A DNA stretch of 64,000 nucleotides from Anaeramoeba flamelloides. Taxonomy: Eukaryota; Metamonada; Anaeramoebidae. The notes beneath the pieces are model-generated. The model saw nothing but the letters and a program-made list of their open reading frames with translations, had not been told where the DNA came from and searched no databases. The DNA lies in the NCBI GenBank assembly GCA_027625915.1, contig JANTQA010000047.1, positions 10,974,001 to 11,038,000 on the forward strand. The letters are read 5' to 3'. Below are positions 13,000 through 23,561 of the stretch, piece by piece (positions within the stretch are counted from its first letter, which is position 1; the number at the start of each line of letters is the position of its first letter). The translations under genes and the position numbers were made by a program.

Positions 13000-15900
13000 T
13001 TAAATTAATGAATCTAGGTTATTAACCACAAGATTTTTAAAAGGATTTCCTCCATTTTTTTTTTGGAATGGATTATTTGTTTGATTATTTTGACCACCTT
13101 GATTGTATTGCCCGCCTTGATTGTATTGGCCACCTTGATTGTATTGACCACCTCCATATTGTCCACCTTGGTTATATTGCCCACCTTGGTTGTATCTGCC
13201 GCCATATTGCCCGCCTTGGTTATATTGTCCTCCATATTGTCCACCTTGATTATATTGGCCCCCTTGGTTGTATCCACCGCCGTATTGCCCACCTTGGTTA
13301 TATTGTCCACCTTGGTTGTATCCGCCACCTCCATATTGCCCACCTTGGCTATATTGCCCGCCTTGGTTGTTATATCCACCACCATATTGACCTCCTTGGT
13401 TATATTGGCCACCGTATTGCCCCCCTTGATTATATTGCCCGCCTTGGTTGTTTTGGTTATATTGCCCTCCTTGGTTGTTATATCCTCCACCACTTTGAAC
13501 TGTGAAAGATCGGAATTTGTTAAATACATTATTAAGTGTATTATTATTTTGATAATTATTTTCTGAAACAAGATCTTTCAAAACATCAAATTTTGAATTT
13601 GATTGAGTTTGTTGTTGTGATTTGTTTTGTGTTTGTGTTGAATTTAATGAGCCTAGCCCAAAAATATCATTAAGATTTGTTTGTTGATTTTGTTGCTGAT
13701 TTTGTTGCTGATTTTGATTTTGATTTTGATTTTGATTTTGATTTGAACTGTTAAAGCTACTGTTTAATCCAAAAGGATCATTTTCATTATTTTGTGTTTG
13801 TTGCTGTTGTCCTTGTTGTTGTTGGTCTTGTTGCTGTTGCTGGTTTCTTTGGGTTTGTTGTTCTTCTTGTTGTTGACCAATTTCAGATTGTTCCACATTG
13901 TTATTTTGCTTTTTTGGTGGTTTTTTTAACGCTAAAGATTTAAATTTGCCAGTTGTGCTTTTTTCCTTTGCTTTTTGATTCTCATTTTTTTTTGTTCTTG
14001 ATTTTTTTTTATACCACCTAAAAATTAATCAATCAAAGAACAAATAATAAATAAATAAAAAAAATCATTATATTTTTTAATATTTGTTTAAAATATTGTT
14101 CTTGAAATAAAAAAAAGTTGCTAACTGGAAATTTTTATTCTGTTAGTAATTGAAGATTAAATGAGAAAAAGTTAAAAAATTTCCTTTTTTATTGATTTTT
14201 GTAGATCTTTTTATTTTTTCGACTAATTAGATAAAACAGGATTTTTAGAACAATGAAATAAAAAAGTTTTCATTTATTAATTGGAAAATAACATTAAAGT
14301 GCGAAATATTGTTAAATATCAGATCGATTCAATGTGTATGAATTGTTTCGTTAATATAATGACAACCAAAAATCCCACCAATTTATTTTTAAAATCTGAA
14401 TATTTTGAAATATCTTTATTCAAAAAATTTTCTTTTTGAAATAGATGAAGATATCGATCATTTTTTATGGAATTGCCCGCTCTATGAAAAAAATCGAAAA
14501 ATTTGGATTAAAGAATTAATACAAATAAATAAAAATAATAAGAATAATATCCAAGATATTATTCAAAATAAAGATTCATTATTCATCTTATCATTGGTTA
14601 ATGATAAAGAAAATTATGATTCTCTGTTAAAATTTCTAAACAAAAATTTAGAAATTAGGGAGAAGTGCCGTAGAGTGCCTAGCTTTTCCAGAATTCAAAA
14701 GAATGGAGAAAAATCAAAGATTTTGCTCAATTCTTTTAAATTCTGGAAAAGCTAACGGCGGTTTTCTTGAGGTTTTCTGTTTTATTTGTTAAATCTATTG
14801 ATTTTCGTTCGGTTTTTTTGAGTTTTCTGTTTATTTGTGAAGTGTTCTAGGTTTTTTTGAGGTTTTCTATTTTATTTGTGAAGTGTTCTAGGCTTTTTTT
14901 ACTTTTTTGAAATAACTGTCAAATCTAAAACCTGGAAATTTCTGAAACCCGGTAATTCCATTTTACTAATATTTACAATTGATCAGAAAAACCTAGAACA
15001 CTTCACAAATAAAATAGAAAACCTCAAAAAAACCTAGAACACTTCACAAATAAACAGAAAACTCAAAAAAACCGAACGAAAATCAATAGATTTAACAAAT
15101 AAAACAGAAAACTCAAGAAAACCTAACAGCGCTTTTCCAGGATTTAAAAGAATTGAGAAAGATCAAACATTTTTCTCCATTCTTTTCAGTTCTGGAAAAC
15201 TTAACGACTGTAAGAGGAAATTGATTTCCTCCCTTCAAAAAAAAAAAAAAAAAAAATTTTATTTTTCAGATTTTTTTCTGAATTCTGAATAAAAATATCG
15301 ATCTTTTTATTTTACAAACAACATTAACCTAGAAAAAACGATATTAAAGTTACTCAATATTTTTTGTGACATTTGTTTGAAAAATTTTTTTGACTTCTTT
15401 GATTGCTGTCATTTTAAATTATTTTTCTTTTTAAATTTTTCTTATTTCAAAAAAAAAAAAAAAAAAATTGAAATGAAAAAAGAATATTTCTCTATCATTA
15501 TCCTTGAACAAAACGAATCTTTTAAAACAGTTATGTGGCAAAGTTACAAGATCTAAGCTGTCAATTCAATCCGTTTTTTTTTTTTCTTGTGTTGTAAAGT
15601 GTTTTAAATCTTTTTTTTCTGTCTCAAATGAGCTGTTTCATTGACTTATAAACAAAAAAAGATCAAAATCAAAAAAGCTTTCAAAATTTTTCACTCACCA
15701 AAAAAATAACCAAAATAAAGAAAACGATATTCGAAAAAAAGGAAAGAGGGGAAAAAAGATAAAACACAAACTTTTTTTGAACATATTTCATCTCTATAAA
15801 TTGGGAAATCTGCTTATTCGCACCTGGCTTTGGTAGTTTGTGGCTTGAAGGCTTGTATTTTGCCATATAAATTTCCTTATCGACATCATTCCCACCATTT

Positions 15901-16484
15901 TGTAAGGCAGAAATCTCGTTTTTCGTAAATGAAGCAACAGTGATGCTTTTGACACGGTGATTAAAAGATCGGCTTTAAGGTGTTTTCAATATTTTTTTTT
16001 TTGTGTGAATAAATGCAAAAAGATAAAGCCGAAAAGAATTTTCAAAAGAAAATTGAAATCATATTTTGGTTTTGTGTAAATGTTTTTATTGATTTTCCCT
16101 CTTAAAAAAAGTTTAAAAATAAAACAAAAAAGACATACTGAATCCCCGAGCACACTGTACACACAAATGTGTTAAAATTCAAACACACATAGTTTGGTCC
16201 TATTTATATTTAAAGCACAAAAACAAAACATAAAAGAACAAATAATTTTCAAAAAAAAAAAAAAAAAAAAAAAAAGTGTTCGTGGATGGGTTAAACAAAC
16301 ATCAAACCAATTTTGATGTTTTTGTGGTGTAAAAAAGGGGTGAGTAAAGGGGGGAACAAAGAAAGAATTGAGAAAAATTACCTCTTTCATTACAAATACA
16401 ACACCTATTATTCTCTTTTTGTCTGACAAGTGATCGAAGTATTTTGGTATGCTTTTCTTCAAGTTTTTTTTTCGCAAATGTCAT
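13000..16484 (-). CDS. ArfGAP with Q-rich and GGQYNQ-repeat tail (SMAP/Age2-like), four exons
   Basis: Exons on the minus strand: 16484-16382 (donor GTAATT), 16199-16139 (donor GTATGT), 15972-15772 (donor GTTTGT) and 14017-13000; phases match and give about 460 residues. The ArfGAP zinc finger is split by introns: RCCICNERG supplies the first C-x2-C, FVCTVCSGIHRS the second pair, then VKSITV and the family's terminal segment QISQFIEMKYVQKKWY. The arginine-finger region reads HRSFNHRVKS instead of the usual HRSLGVH, a variant. ArfGAPs stimulate GTP hydrolysis on Arf at Golgi/endosome membranes. A basic linker follows, then poly-Q (from about residue 163), N/Q-rich sequence with DPF and DIF motifs, about 145 residues of GGQYNQGGQY-type repeats, and two NPF motifs near the C terminus. 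DPF and NPF usually bind AP-2 ear and EH domains, so a coat/endocytic role is likely. Intron 3 (1754 nt) houses LINE and fold-back DNA. Confidence 0.88.
14430..14660 (+). mobile_element. LINE 3'-end fragment in ArfGAP intron 3
   Basis: The + strand encodes DEDIDHFLWNCPLYEKNRK followed by an N/K-rich tail ending LEIREK. This matches the C terminus of the LINE at 22275-22501 (MEDIDHFLWKC, LDIRES), the end of a C-x2-C..H-x4-C zinc knuckle typical of non-LTR retrotransposons. The first Cys pair and everything upstream are absent. The fragment lies antisense to the host gene and runs directly into a fold-back module. Confidence 0.8.
14661..15212. mobile_element. Fold-back (nested hairpin) element FB-a
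   Basis: It begins GCCGTAGAGTGCCTAG. A first hairpin pairs CTTTTCCAGAATTCAAAAG (from about 14680) with its complement ending near 14752. A large palindrome follows: about 14753-14893 is the reverse complement of about 14992-15130, built of repeated units such as GAAGTGTTCTAGG and GAGGTTTTCT. A last TTTTCCAGGATTTAAAAG hairpin closes at about 15200. The same units recur at 27241-28375 and 46593-46880. No ORF. Confidence 0.75.
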
Positions 16485-18184
16485 TGGTTTGGAAGTGGAG
16501 TAGAATTACAAATTAATTAATAATTTAATTAAATAAAAAAAATGAAAAAACTTTAATAAAATTCAAGCCAAAAATGATTGGGAAAAAATAAAATGAAAAG
16601 ATAAAAAGAAAAAAGAATTTAATCAATTTAAATAATTTTGAATTCTCTACCTCTTAAATCTGTTTATTAAGGGAATTCAAAACTATTAAATTTCTCCTTC
16701 CTTTAGGGATTTATCAGTCTTTGAAAAAGGTTTTTTAATTAAAAAAATTTGATGTTTTAATTTTTTCAGCAAATTGCTTCAGAGAACTTAAATAACAAAA
16801 AAAAGAAGGTTTTTGCAACCGCGAAACATAATATTTCAATCAATCATCTTATAATCTCAGAACTAATATTTTAGTTGAGGTTTTTTCTTTTTTATTTGAT
16901 ATTGAGATCATTTATGAGAATCAAGGATGTTTGGTGACAAAAAAAGTATCGTACGGGAACTTCAAATTGATTTTTTTTGAGTTGGCTCTACAAGAAAGTT
17001 TTTTTAAAAAGACAAATCAAAAATTTGGTTTTTAAAAATTATTGTTAAATTTCTTCGTTAGTCAAAAATTTACACTTTTTGAAATTGTGGGCTGTTTATT
17101 TCCAAACTTGAAGAAAAAAAAGTCAATTTTTATTCAAAAAGTAGAGAACTTATCAAAAAGTCTTTTTTGTTCGTGTACTATCAATTTCGCCTGGACAAGA
17201 AATACAAGGACACAATTTGAAATTGTTTTTCCCACAAAGTATGATCGGTGAAAATTTGAAAGGTCCAGTTTTTCAAAGGACTGAAAAGATGTTATTTTTT
17301 GGATTTAAGAATTTAGTAGTAGTGGTGTTTAAAACATAGAGTTTTAATGAATTCCAAATGAGGTTTTTTCAAAAATTTTTGATGACAATCCTAAATATAA
17401 TGAACCTTTGGTTAATTAATCTTATTAAGGATAATATTGAAAATATCAAAAAAGAGTACTTTTATTTGTTTAAAAAACAGGAAATAAATTTGTAAATTTC
17501 AATTGTAGGGGGTTTTTCTTTTCTAATTGTAAAAAAAAAGTGAGACACCTTGAGAAATTCAATAAATAATTAAGAAATATTTTATAGAATTTTTATTTGT
17601 AGAAAATCTTGTTATGGAAAACCAAGAAAATTCTTGAGAAAAAATATTTTGTAGATCAACTAATTTAACAAAGTTTTTTCACATACACATCAATAAAACC
17701 CTTGACAAAAAGCGATGGTAAAAAATTTACAATATGAAAAAAGGAGGTAAAATTTTTCAATTATTTATTTCCATTTTTAAATCCCCTTGTTAAAATCAGA
17801 ATTATTTTAATTCTTAACATTAACAAAAATATTCAAAAAACCAAAAGAATTGGTTTTTCTTGCATTCCTTGAATCATTTTTAAAAAGTTTGAAAATTTTT
17901 TTTCACCAGGTCTGTGTAAATCAATTAACTAAACAAAACAATACCCCTTTTCAGATCTGTCAATAAAATTATTTTTCTACACTTTTTTACAAATGATTTA
18001 TCTCTTGTTCTTTTTCGGAATCTTTATGATTTTTCATTTTTTACCTCATCAATTTATCAAATAGGGTACATATTTTATTTTAAAATTATTGTTTTCAGAT
18101 CTCTTTCAGATTCGTTTTCAAGTTTACGAAAAATTCTTTTGATCAGATTAAAATAATTGTCAAAATTAAAAAAATAAACTAAAC
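16485..18184. other. Intergenic, upstream of the ArfGAP gene
   Basis: This is 5' flank of the ArfGAP gene (minus strand). I see no gene or repeat family here, only A/T-rich sequence with many short homopolymers. Confidence 0.5.
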
Positions 18185-18725
18185 TAAACCCCATTTCAAA
18201 ATTTTTAACACAACAAAATTCTATTTGTGAAAAAAAAAAAACTTATTTAATTAATTCAAGAAGAAATACCAAATTTGAAGCATCCACTAATCGGACTTTT
18301 AACACTTATTTATAAATTACAATACCCACAAAACAAAAAATAAATAATTATCAATACAAATAAATTAAGGATGTGTCAAAAATTTTGGAGAGAGCAAAAC
18401 AAAAATATTTTAGTATATTTTTTGAAATTCTATGAGGAATATTGATCGATCAAACTGTTAGATACTACCAACTAAATTTATCTGAGTTATTCTATTTGTA
18501 ACAACCTCAACTTTAGCTTATTATCAATTGTTGAAAAAAATTTTGTTCGAATCAAACAAGTGAGGTCAGGAAATCCAAAAAATGAAATGAAAACAAAAAC
18601 TAAAAGATGAAAAAATTATTTTCATATTTTACAAAAATCAAAATAATTCCCAATTTGAATGGAAATGTATTATTGTTATTGTTTGGAACGTTTGGTCTGT
18701 GTTGAAAATTTTGAATTTTAGTTTA
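18185..18725 (+). mobile_element. R3 non-autonomous TIR element, copy 2
   Basis: Same orientation and nearly full-length match to the copy at 5594-6131, including the terminal TAAACCCCA..TTCAAAATTT, the TTGATCGATCAA core (near 18443) and the closing GAATTTTAGTTTA. Confidence 0.75.
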
Positions 18726-18732
18726 CATTAAA

Positions 18733-18965
18733 AAATTGTTACTCGCCTGAAATAATAATTTGAAAAAAAAAAAAAAATAAATAAAAATACTTTTTCGTAT
18801 TTACGAGCAATTAATATTAAAATCTGATTTATAATTCACTTTTAAATCATTCTAAATTTATAAAAAACTTTTATTTTGAACAATAAAATCAAAAACCTAA
18901 AAAAAAAAGTCACATTTTATTGAGTTTATTCTATTTTATTTTATTAAATTTGATCTAATAATTAT
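18733..18965 (+). repeat. Dispersed repeat R2, copy 1
   Basis: It starts TTGTTACTCGCCTGAAATAA, followed by an A-rich tract, AATCTGATTTATAATTCACT and TTTTAAATCATTCTAAAT. The same order is found at 25264-25560 and 28385-28725. It directly follows the R3 copy here. Non-coding. Confidence 0.65.
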
Positions 18966-19114
18966 ATAATTTAGTGATTGAAAATGATAAAATAATTTTT
19001 TTTTAACCCAGATTAAAGCAAAAATATTTTTTTTTGAAGATATTTCAGAAAAATTAAAATTTCACTAAAAAAGATGAAAACAATAATAAAAAAATAGAAT
19101 ATATACAATTATTT

Positions 19115-19307
19115 CCCAATGTTTCACTTTCAATACAAAAGATTTGAAAAAATAATTAATAGAAAAAAAATCTCAAATTAGGGCACATTCTCAGAATTCT
19201 TTTTTACAAAAATTATTTTACTTGAATTTGACTTTTCTGTTTTAATTTGAGATTTTTAAAGTGTCTTAAATTTTGTTGAAAGGATGCATTAAAAGATGAA
19301 CTGACTG
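19115..19307. mobile_element. Palindromic TA-MITE, degenerate copy M0
   Basis: This is an eroded relative of the following copies: GTTTCACTTTCAA, AATCTCAAATTAGGGCAC, then the complementary half TTAATTTGAGATTTTTAAAG and a preserved right end GAACTGACTG followed by TA. Confidence 0.6.
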
Positions 19308-19439
19308 TACATATAAATATAGATAATTAAAGATTAAACTTAATAATATATATTCTCAGGTAATAAAGCCTGGAGTATTTCAAAATCATTAGATATAACA
19401 ATAATACCAATAAAAATTCTTGCATTCAAGTTCCATAGA

Positions 19440-19560
19440 GTGATTGCAGAGTACCTACGAATACTTAGGTTTTTTTTAATTTAAGAAATAAAAAAAAAAA
19501 AGAAATTTTATTTTAATTTTATAAAATTAAAAAAGGACTTAAGAAGAAATTCCTGAATTG
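19440..19560. repeat. Fold-back-like fragment
   Basis: GAGTACCTACGAATACTTAGG followed by TTTTTTTTAATTTAAGAAAT, and a complementary A-rich half, resembles the ends of the fold-back modules at 27241-28060. Short and degenerate. Confidence 0.4.
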
Positions 19561-19574
19561 AAAAGAATTGAATA

Positions 19575-19771
19575 CAGTCAGTTTCACTTTTAAAGCACAA
19601 ACTTTCAACGAAATTTAAGGCACAAAAAAAATCTCAAATTAAAGCACAAAATTCAAATTCTAGTAAAAATAAATTGTAAAAAAAAAAATTGCAAATTTTG
19701 TGCCTTAATTTGAGATTTTTTTGTGCCTTAAATTTCGTTGAAAGTTTGTGCCTTAAAAGTGAAACTGACTG
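19575..19771. mobile_element. Palindromic TA-MITE M1 (Tc1/mariner-like)
   Basis: A 197-bp element starting CAGTCAGTTTCACTTTTAA and ending with its complement, flanked by TA on both sides. The arms are about 85 bases with a short A/T loop, so the whole element can fold into one hairpin. TA duplication and the CAGT terminus suggest mobilisation by a Tc1/mariner transposase; no transposase is in the window. Confidence 0.85.
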
Positions 19772-19864
19772 TAAAATCAAAAAAAAAACAAATAATTAAT
19801 GGAATTTTTTTAAAGTTTCTGTATTTTTTTGGTTAACGATAATAATTTTTCTAATATTCAGATA

Positions 19865-20061
19865 CAGTCAGTTTCACTTTTAAGACACAAACTTTCAACG
19901 AAATTTAAGGCACAATAAAAATTTCAAATTAAGACACAAAATTCAAATTCGGGTAAAAATAAATTGTAAAAAATGAAATTCCAAATTTTGTGCCTTAATT
20001 TGAGATTTTTTTGTGCCTTAAATTTCGTTGAAAGTTTGTACCTTAAAAGTGAAACCGACTG
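19865..20061. mobile_element. Palindromic TA-MITE M2
   Basis: Same family as M1; left TA retained, right flank AA instead of TA. A short ORF across it is an artefact of the repeat. Confidence 0.85.
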
Positions 20062-20130
20062 AAACACAAACAAACATAACAGATGTTTTACTGGATTCAA
20101 AAACATAGAAAAACACATGGTTTTGTTTTA

Positions 20131-20326
20131 CAGTCAGTTTCACCCATAAGACACAAACTTTCAACGAAATTTAAGGCACAAAAACATCTTAAATTAAGGC
20201 ACAAAATTTGGAATTTTTTTTTTTACAATTTATTTTACTAGAATCTGAATTTTGTGCCTTAATTTGAGATTTTTATTGTGCCTTAAATTTCGTAGAAAGT
20301 TTGTGCCTTAAAAGTGAAACTGACTG
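20131..20326. mobile_element. Palindromic TA-MITE M3, inside LINE copy 1
   Basis: Flanked by TA on both sides. The left end reads CAGTCAGTTTCACCCATAAG, a small departure from M1. The LINE frame reads WFCFITFIQKK across the excised site. Confidence 0.85.
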
Positions 20327-20523
20327 TATTACATTCATTCAAAAAAAGAGCAACGAAGGAAATATATCTAATTACAGACCAATATCAATTAATAGTTAAC
20401 TTGCTCAAATTTTCTTAAAATTAATTAACATTGAATTGATATATATATGGAGATTTATTGATAAGAAACAATTTGGATACCGGCCAAAATACGGAACAAT
20501 TATCCCAGTTATCTACTTTATTA

Positions 20524-20719
20524 CAGTCAGTTTCACTTTTAAGGCACAAACTTGCAACGTAATTTAAGGCACAATAAAAACCTCAAATTAAGGCACAAAA
20601 TTCAAATTCTAGTAAAAATAAATTTTAAAAAAAAAAATCCAAATTTTGTGCCTTAATTTGAGATTTTTTTGTGCCTTAAATTTTGTTAGAAGTTTGTGTC
20701 TTAAAAGTGAAACTGATTG
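20524..20719. mobile_element. Palindromic TA-MITE M4, inside LINE copy 1
   Basis: Left TA intact, right flank CA. Terminal GAAACTGATTG carries one change from the usual GAAACTGACTG. It lies between the LINE RT blocks GTIIPVIYF and RDPNKKVFIV. Confidence 0.85.
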
Positions 20720-21033
20720 CAAAAAATTTAAAAAATATACAAACAAATTCAAAAGAGATCCAAACAAAAAGGTCTTCATTGTAACTATTGATATTATGAA
20801 ATGTTTTGATGCTGTACCCCATATCCTGATTAGAAAATGTTCGAAGCTATTTATTAAAAATAAAATACTACTCAATTTTATTTTCAACTTTTACCTCGGT
20901 AGCGGTCATGGTATTTATCAAGGAGACCCACTATCTCCCATTATATTCGCGATCGTATCACATTTCCTTATCAACGAAATACGGAAATTTGCAGAACATA
21001 CTCAAATGTACGCTGATGACTTGATATTAATTA

Positions 21034-21230
21034 CAGTCAGTTTCACTTTTAAGACACAAACTTTCAACGAAATTTAAGGAACAAAAAAATCTCAAATTAA
21101 AGCACAATTTTTTGGAATTTTAATTTTCACAATTTATTTTTACTAGAATTTGAATTTTGTGCCTTAATTTGAGATTTTTTTGTGCCTTAAATTTCGTAGA
21201 AAGTTTGTGTATTAAAAGTGAAACTGACTG
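21034..21230. mobile_element. Palindromic TA-MITE M5, inside LINE copy 1
   Basis: TA on both sides. Inserted four codons after the catalytic YADD of the LINE reverse transcriptase; the frame LILI..MIGEIND is continuous once the MITE and one TA are discounted. Confidence 0.88.
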
Positions 21231-22028
21231 TATGATCGGTGAAATTAATGATATCAATTCAAGACTAGAAAAAATATTCCAGGTTATCAAGAACTTTGGA
21301 ATGAATCCAAATGACTCAAAAACATTAAAGAAGCTCAAATTGAAAGAAATTTTGTATTTAGGGATCATTCTTAAAAAGAAAGCACACCTAAAACAAAACG
21401 AATTAAAGGCTTTGGAAACATACAATAGATATTCGAGATTCTTCAACTCATATGCTATCTCGAATAAACTAAAACTATTATTCTTTAAGGCAATTATTCT
21501 ATCTCAACTTACATATGATCTCGAATTTTTTACATTCAATAAAGATGAAATAAAAAGTTTAAACAGTTTAAACAGTTGGATTATGAGTAAAGTTAAAATT
21601 TTCCTTAAAGTTCAATTTGGATCTCCTTCTAAAGTAGTCAGATTTGAGGCGAAAAATGAAGATATCGCCATAACATTGAATAAAAGAAAATGGAAACTGA
21701 TCCAAAAATTAAAAAAATTAAAATTGGAAAAACTTTTAACCGAGATTAAATTCATCAAAACCAATGATATAAATTGGCTCTTAGGAAAATACAATCAATT
21801 GAAAAAAGAAATATCAAAAAATAGAATAAAAGAAATACTATCTGTTGATGAGAATGATCCACATAAGAACTGGAAAACAAGAAAATATTTTAATATAATC
21901 ACAAACCAATATATTATTCAAAAAAACAACCTAAATGTATGGAAAACTCAACATTATCTAAGCTTCAAAAACTCTTACATTTTACTCAAATTCAGACTTT
22001 TCTCAAACTGTTTGAATAGATACTCATA

Positions 22029-22226
22029 CAGTCAGTTTCACTTTTAAGGCACAAACTTTCAACAAAAATTAAGGCACAAAAAAATCTCAAATTAAGGCAC
22101 AAAATTTGGAATTTTTTTTTTTTACAATTTATTTTTACTAGAATTTGAATTTTGTGCTTTAATTTGAGATTTTTTTTGTACCTTAAATTACGTTGCAAGT
22201 TTGTGTCTTAAAAGTGAAACTGACTG
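22029..22226. mobile_element. Palindromic TA-MITE M6, inside LINE copy 1
   Basis: TA on both sides. Inserted just upstream of the LINE zinc knuckle; the frame NCLNRYS..YVFNKEK is continuous without it. Confidence 0.88.
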
Positions 22227-22676
22227 TACGTATTCAACAAGGAAAAGACAAAAGAATGTATTTTTTGTGGCGAAATGGAAGATATTGATCATTTTCTCTG
22301 GAAATGTAACAAATACAAGGAATCCAGAGATAAATGGTTATCCAAACAAAAAGACAATTTACAATTAAAGAAAATCAAAAAAGATCAAAATTCAACCTTA
22401 TTATTGGCCAAAATAAACAATCCTGAAATATATTATAATCTAGTAAAATTTATCAAAGAATGCTTAGATATTCGGGAATCTGTCGACAACGATGGTGACT
22501 AAAAATGACCTGACCATCCAATTCTTTTTATTAATCTCTTTATTTTTTATTCTTTATTTTTTATTCTTTATTTTTTTTCTTCATTTTTTACTTCTTCATC
22601 TTTTATCTTCTCTTTTTTTATTCTTTCCTTTACTTTCACTTTTTACCTATTATATATATATATATATATATATAAT

Positions 22677-23561
22677 TCTTCATATGAAGTTGCAAGGATA
22701 TATATTTCATATATAATCCCCCTCATAAATAAACATTCTACTATTAAACTACTATCCCATTATTTACCTAAGAGTCCTGTTTTAAAAATATTTAAGTTAT
22801 ACTAATTGACCTTAAAAAGTAAAAACAAAGGTGATTTAGAATCATCTCAAATTATTCTATTTTTTTCCATCACTTTCAAGAAAACCTACATAACATAATT
22901 AATTAATATCTTCAATTTAACGTACCACCAACCCATAAAGATCAAATTTTATAACAACAAATTTACCAAATCAATACATTAGAATTTTTGGCCAATTACA
23001 AAATCAAAATATTTCGTTCACATTCCAAAATATTATTCTTGTTTATTTGAAGTAAAACCAAAAGATCTTTACAACATCGTTTAGAAATGATATTTTTATA
23101 CACTTAAATAAACTTCCTTCTTAAACACAAAGACTAAATTTTTACTCCACAAATTTGATTATTCCGTAATAATTATATTCATTTCGGAAATTATAATAAA
23201 AATTTTCATTTATTCCTTGTAAAATAACAGTAATCACAAATCATATTGTCAAAATAAAATAATTACCTCACCAAAAAGTAAATTACACATGGTTTAAGAA
23301 TGTACATATACACAAAAATCTAAATGTACTATTTCCTGTTCAAGATCCATCGAAACATCAATGGGAATAATAATTTTGGAAGAAATCAAAAAATCAACAA
23401 TGATATTTAAAGGCTATATTATCAAATTGTCAAAAAGTTTCACCACCCAAACGAAAAATTCTAATAGAAATACAACAACTAGCTGTTAGAGATTCAAATA
23501 TGCACCAACCATAACAAGACAGAAATAACAAGAGAATCATTTTTTATTTTTTGAATCAAAA
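22677..23561. other. 5' flank of the receptor-kinase gene
   Basis: No gene or repeat recognised. The base composition becomes slightly less T-homopolymeric, with more A and C, which may reflect promoter or 5' UTR sequence. Confidence 0.4.

Larger units (their letters stand above)
20062..22676 (+). mobile_element. LINE copy 1 (non-LTR reverse transcriptase) interrupted by four MITEs
   Basis: RT core motifs are legible in order: EGNISNYRPIS (about 20350-20390), KKQFGYRPKYGT (about 20460-20500), motif A VFIVTIDIMKCFDAVPH (from about 20771), motif B GIYQGDPLSPIIFAI (from about 20911), motif C MYADDLILI (from about 21007), then NPNDSKT and LYLGIIL, a long basic region, and the C-terminal knuckle CIFCGEMEDIDHFLWKC ending at a stop near 22501. 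TA-MITEs M3-M6 sit inside it. Dropping M4, M5 or M6 with one TA lets the flanking reading frame continue, so they entered an element with an open frame here. Two in-frame stops lie upstream (one before M3, one after the YRPIS block), so the copy looks inactive. An A/T-rich tail with TTTTTATTCTTTA repeats and (TA)n ends it. The clade cannot be settled by eye. Confidence 0.88.

Noticed and set aside
13063-13566. Long plus-strand ORFs opposite the GGQYNQ repeats
   Set aside because: They are antisense shadows of the ArfGAP repeat region.
16172-16477. Minus-strand ORF with HPFFTPQKHQNWF
   Set aside because: Out of frame with the ArfGAP exons and mostly intron 1.
20646-21077. Single ORF joining MITE sequence to reverse transcriptase
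   Set aside because: The MCLNLRFFCALNF-like start is translated MITE arm; only the RT part belongs to the LINE.
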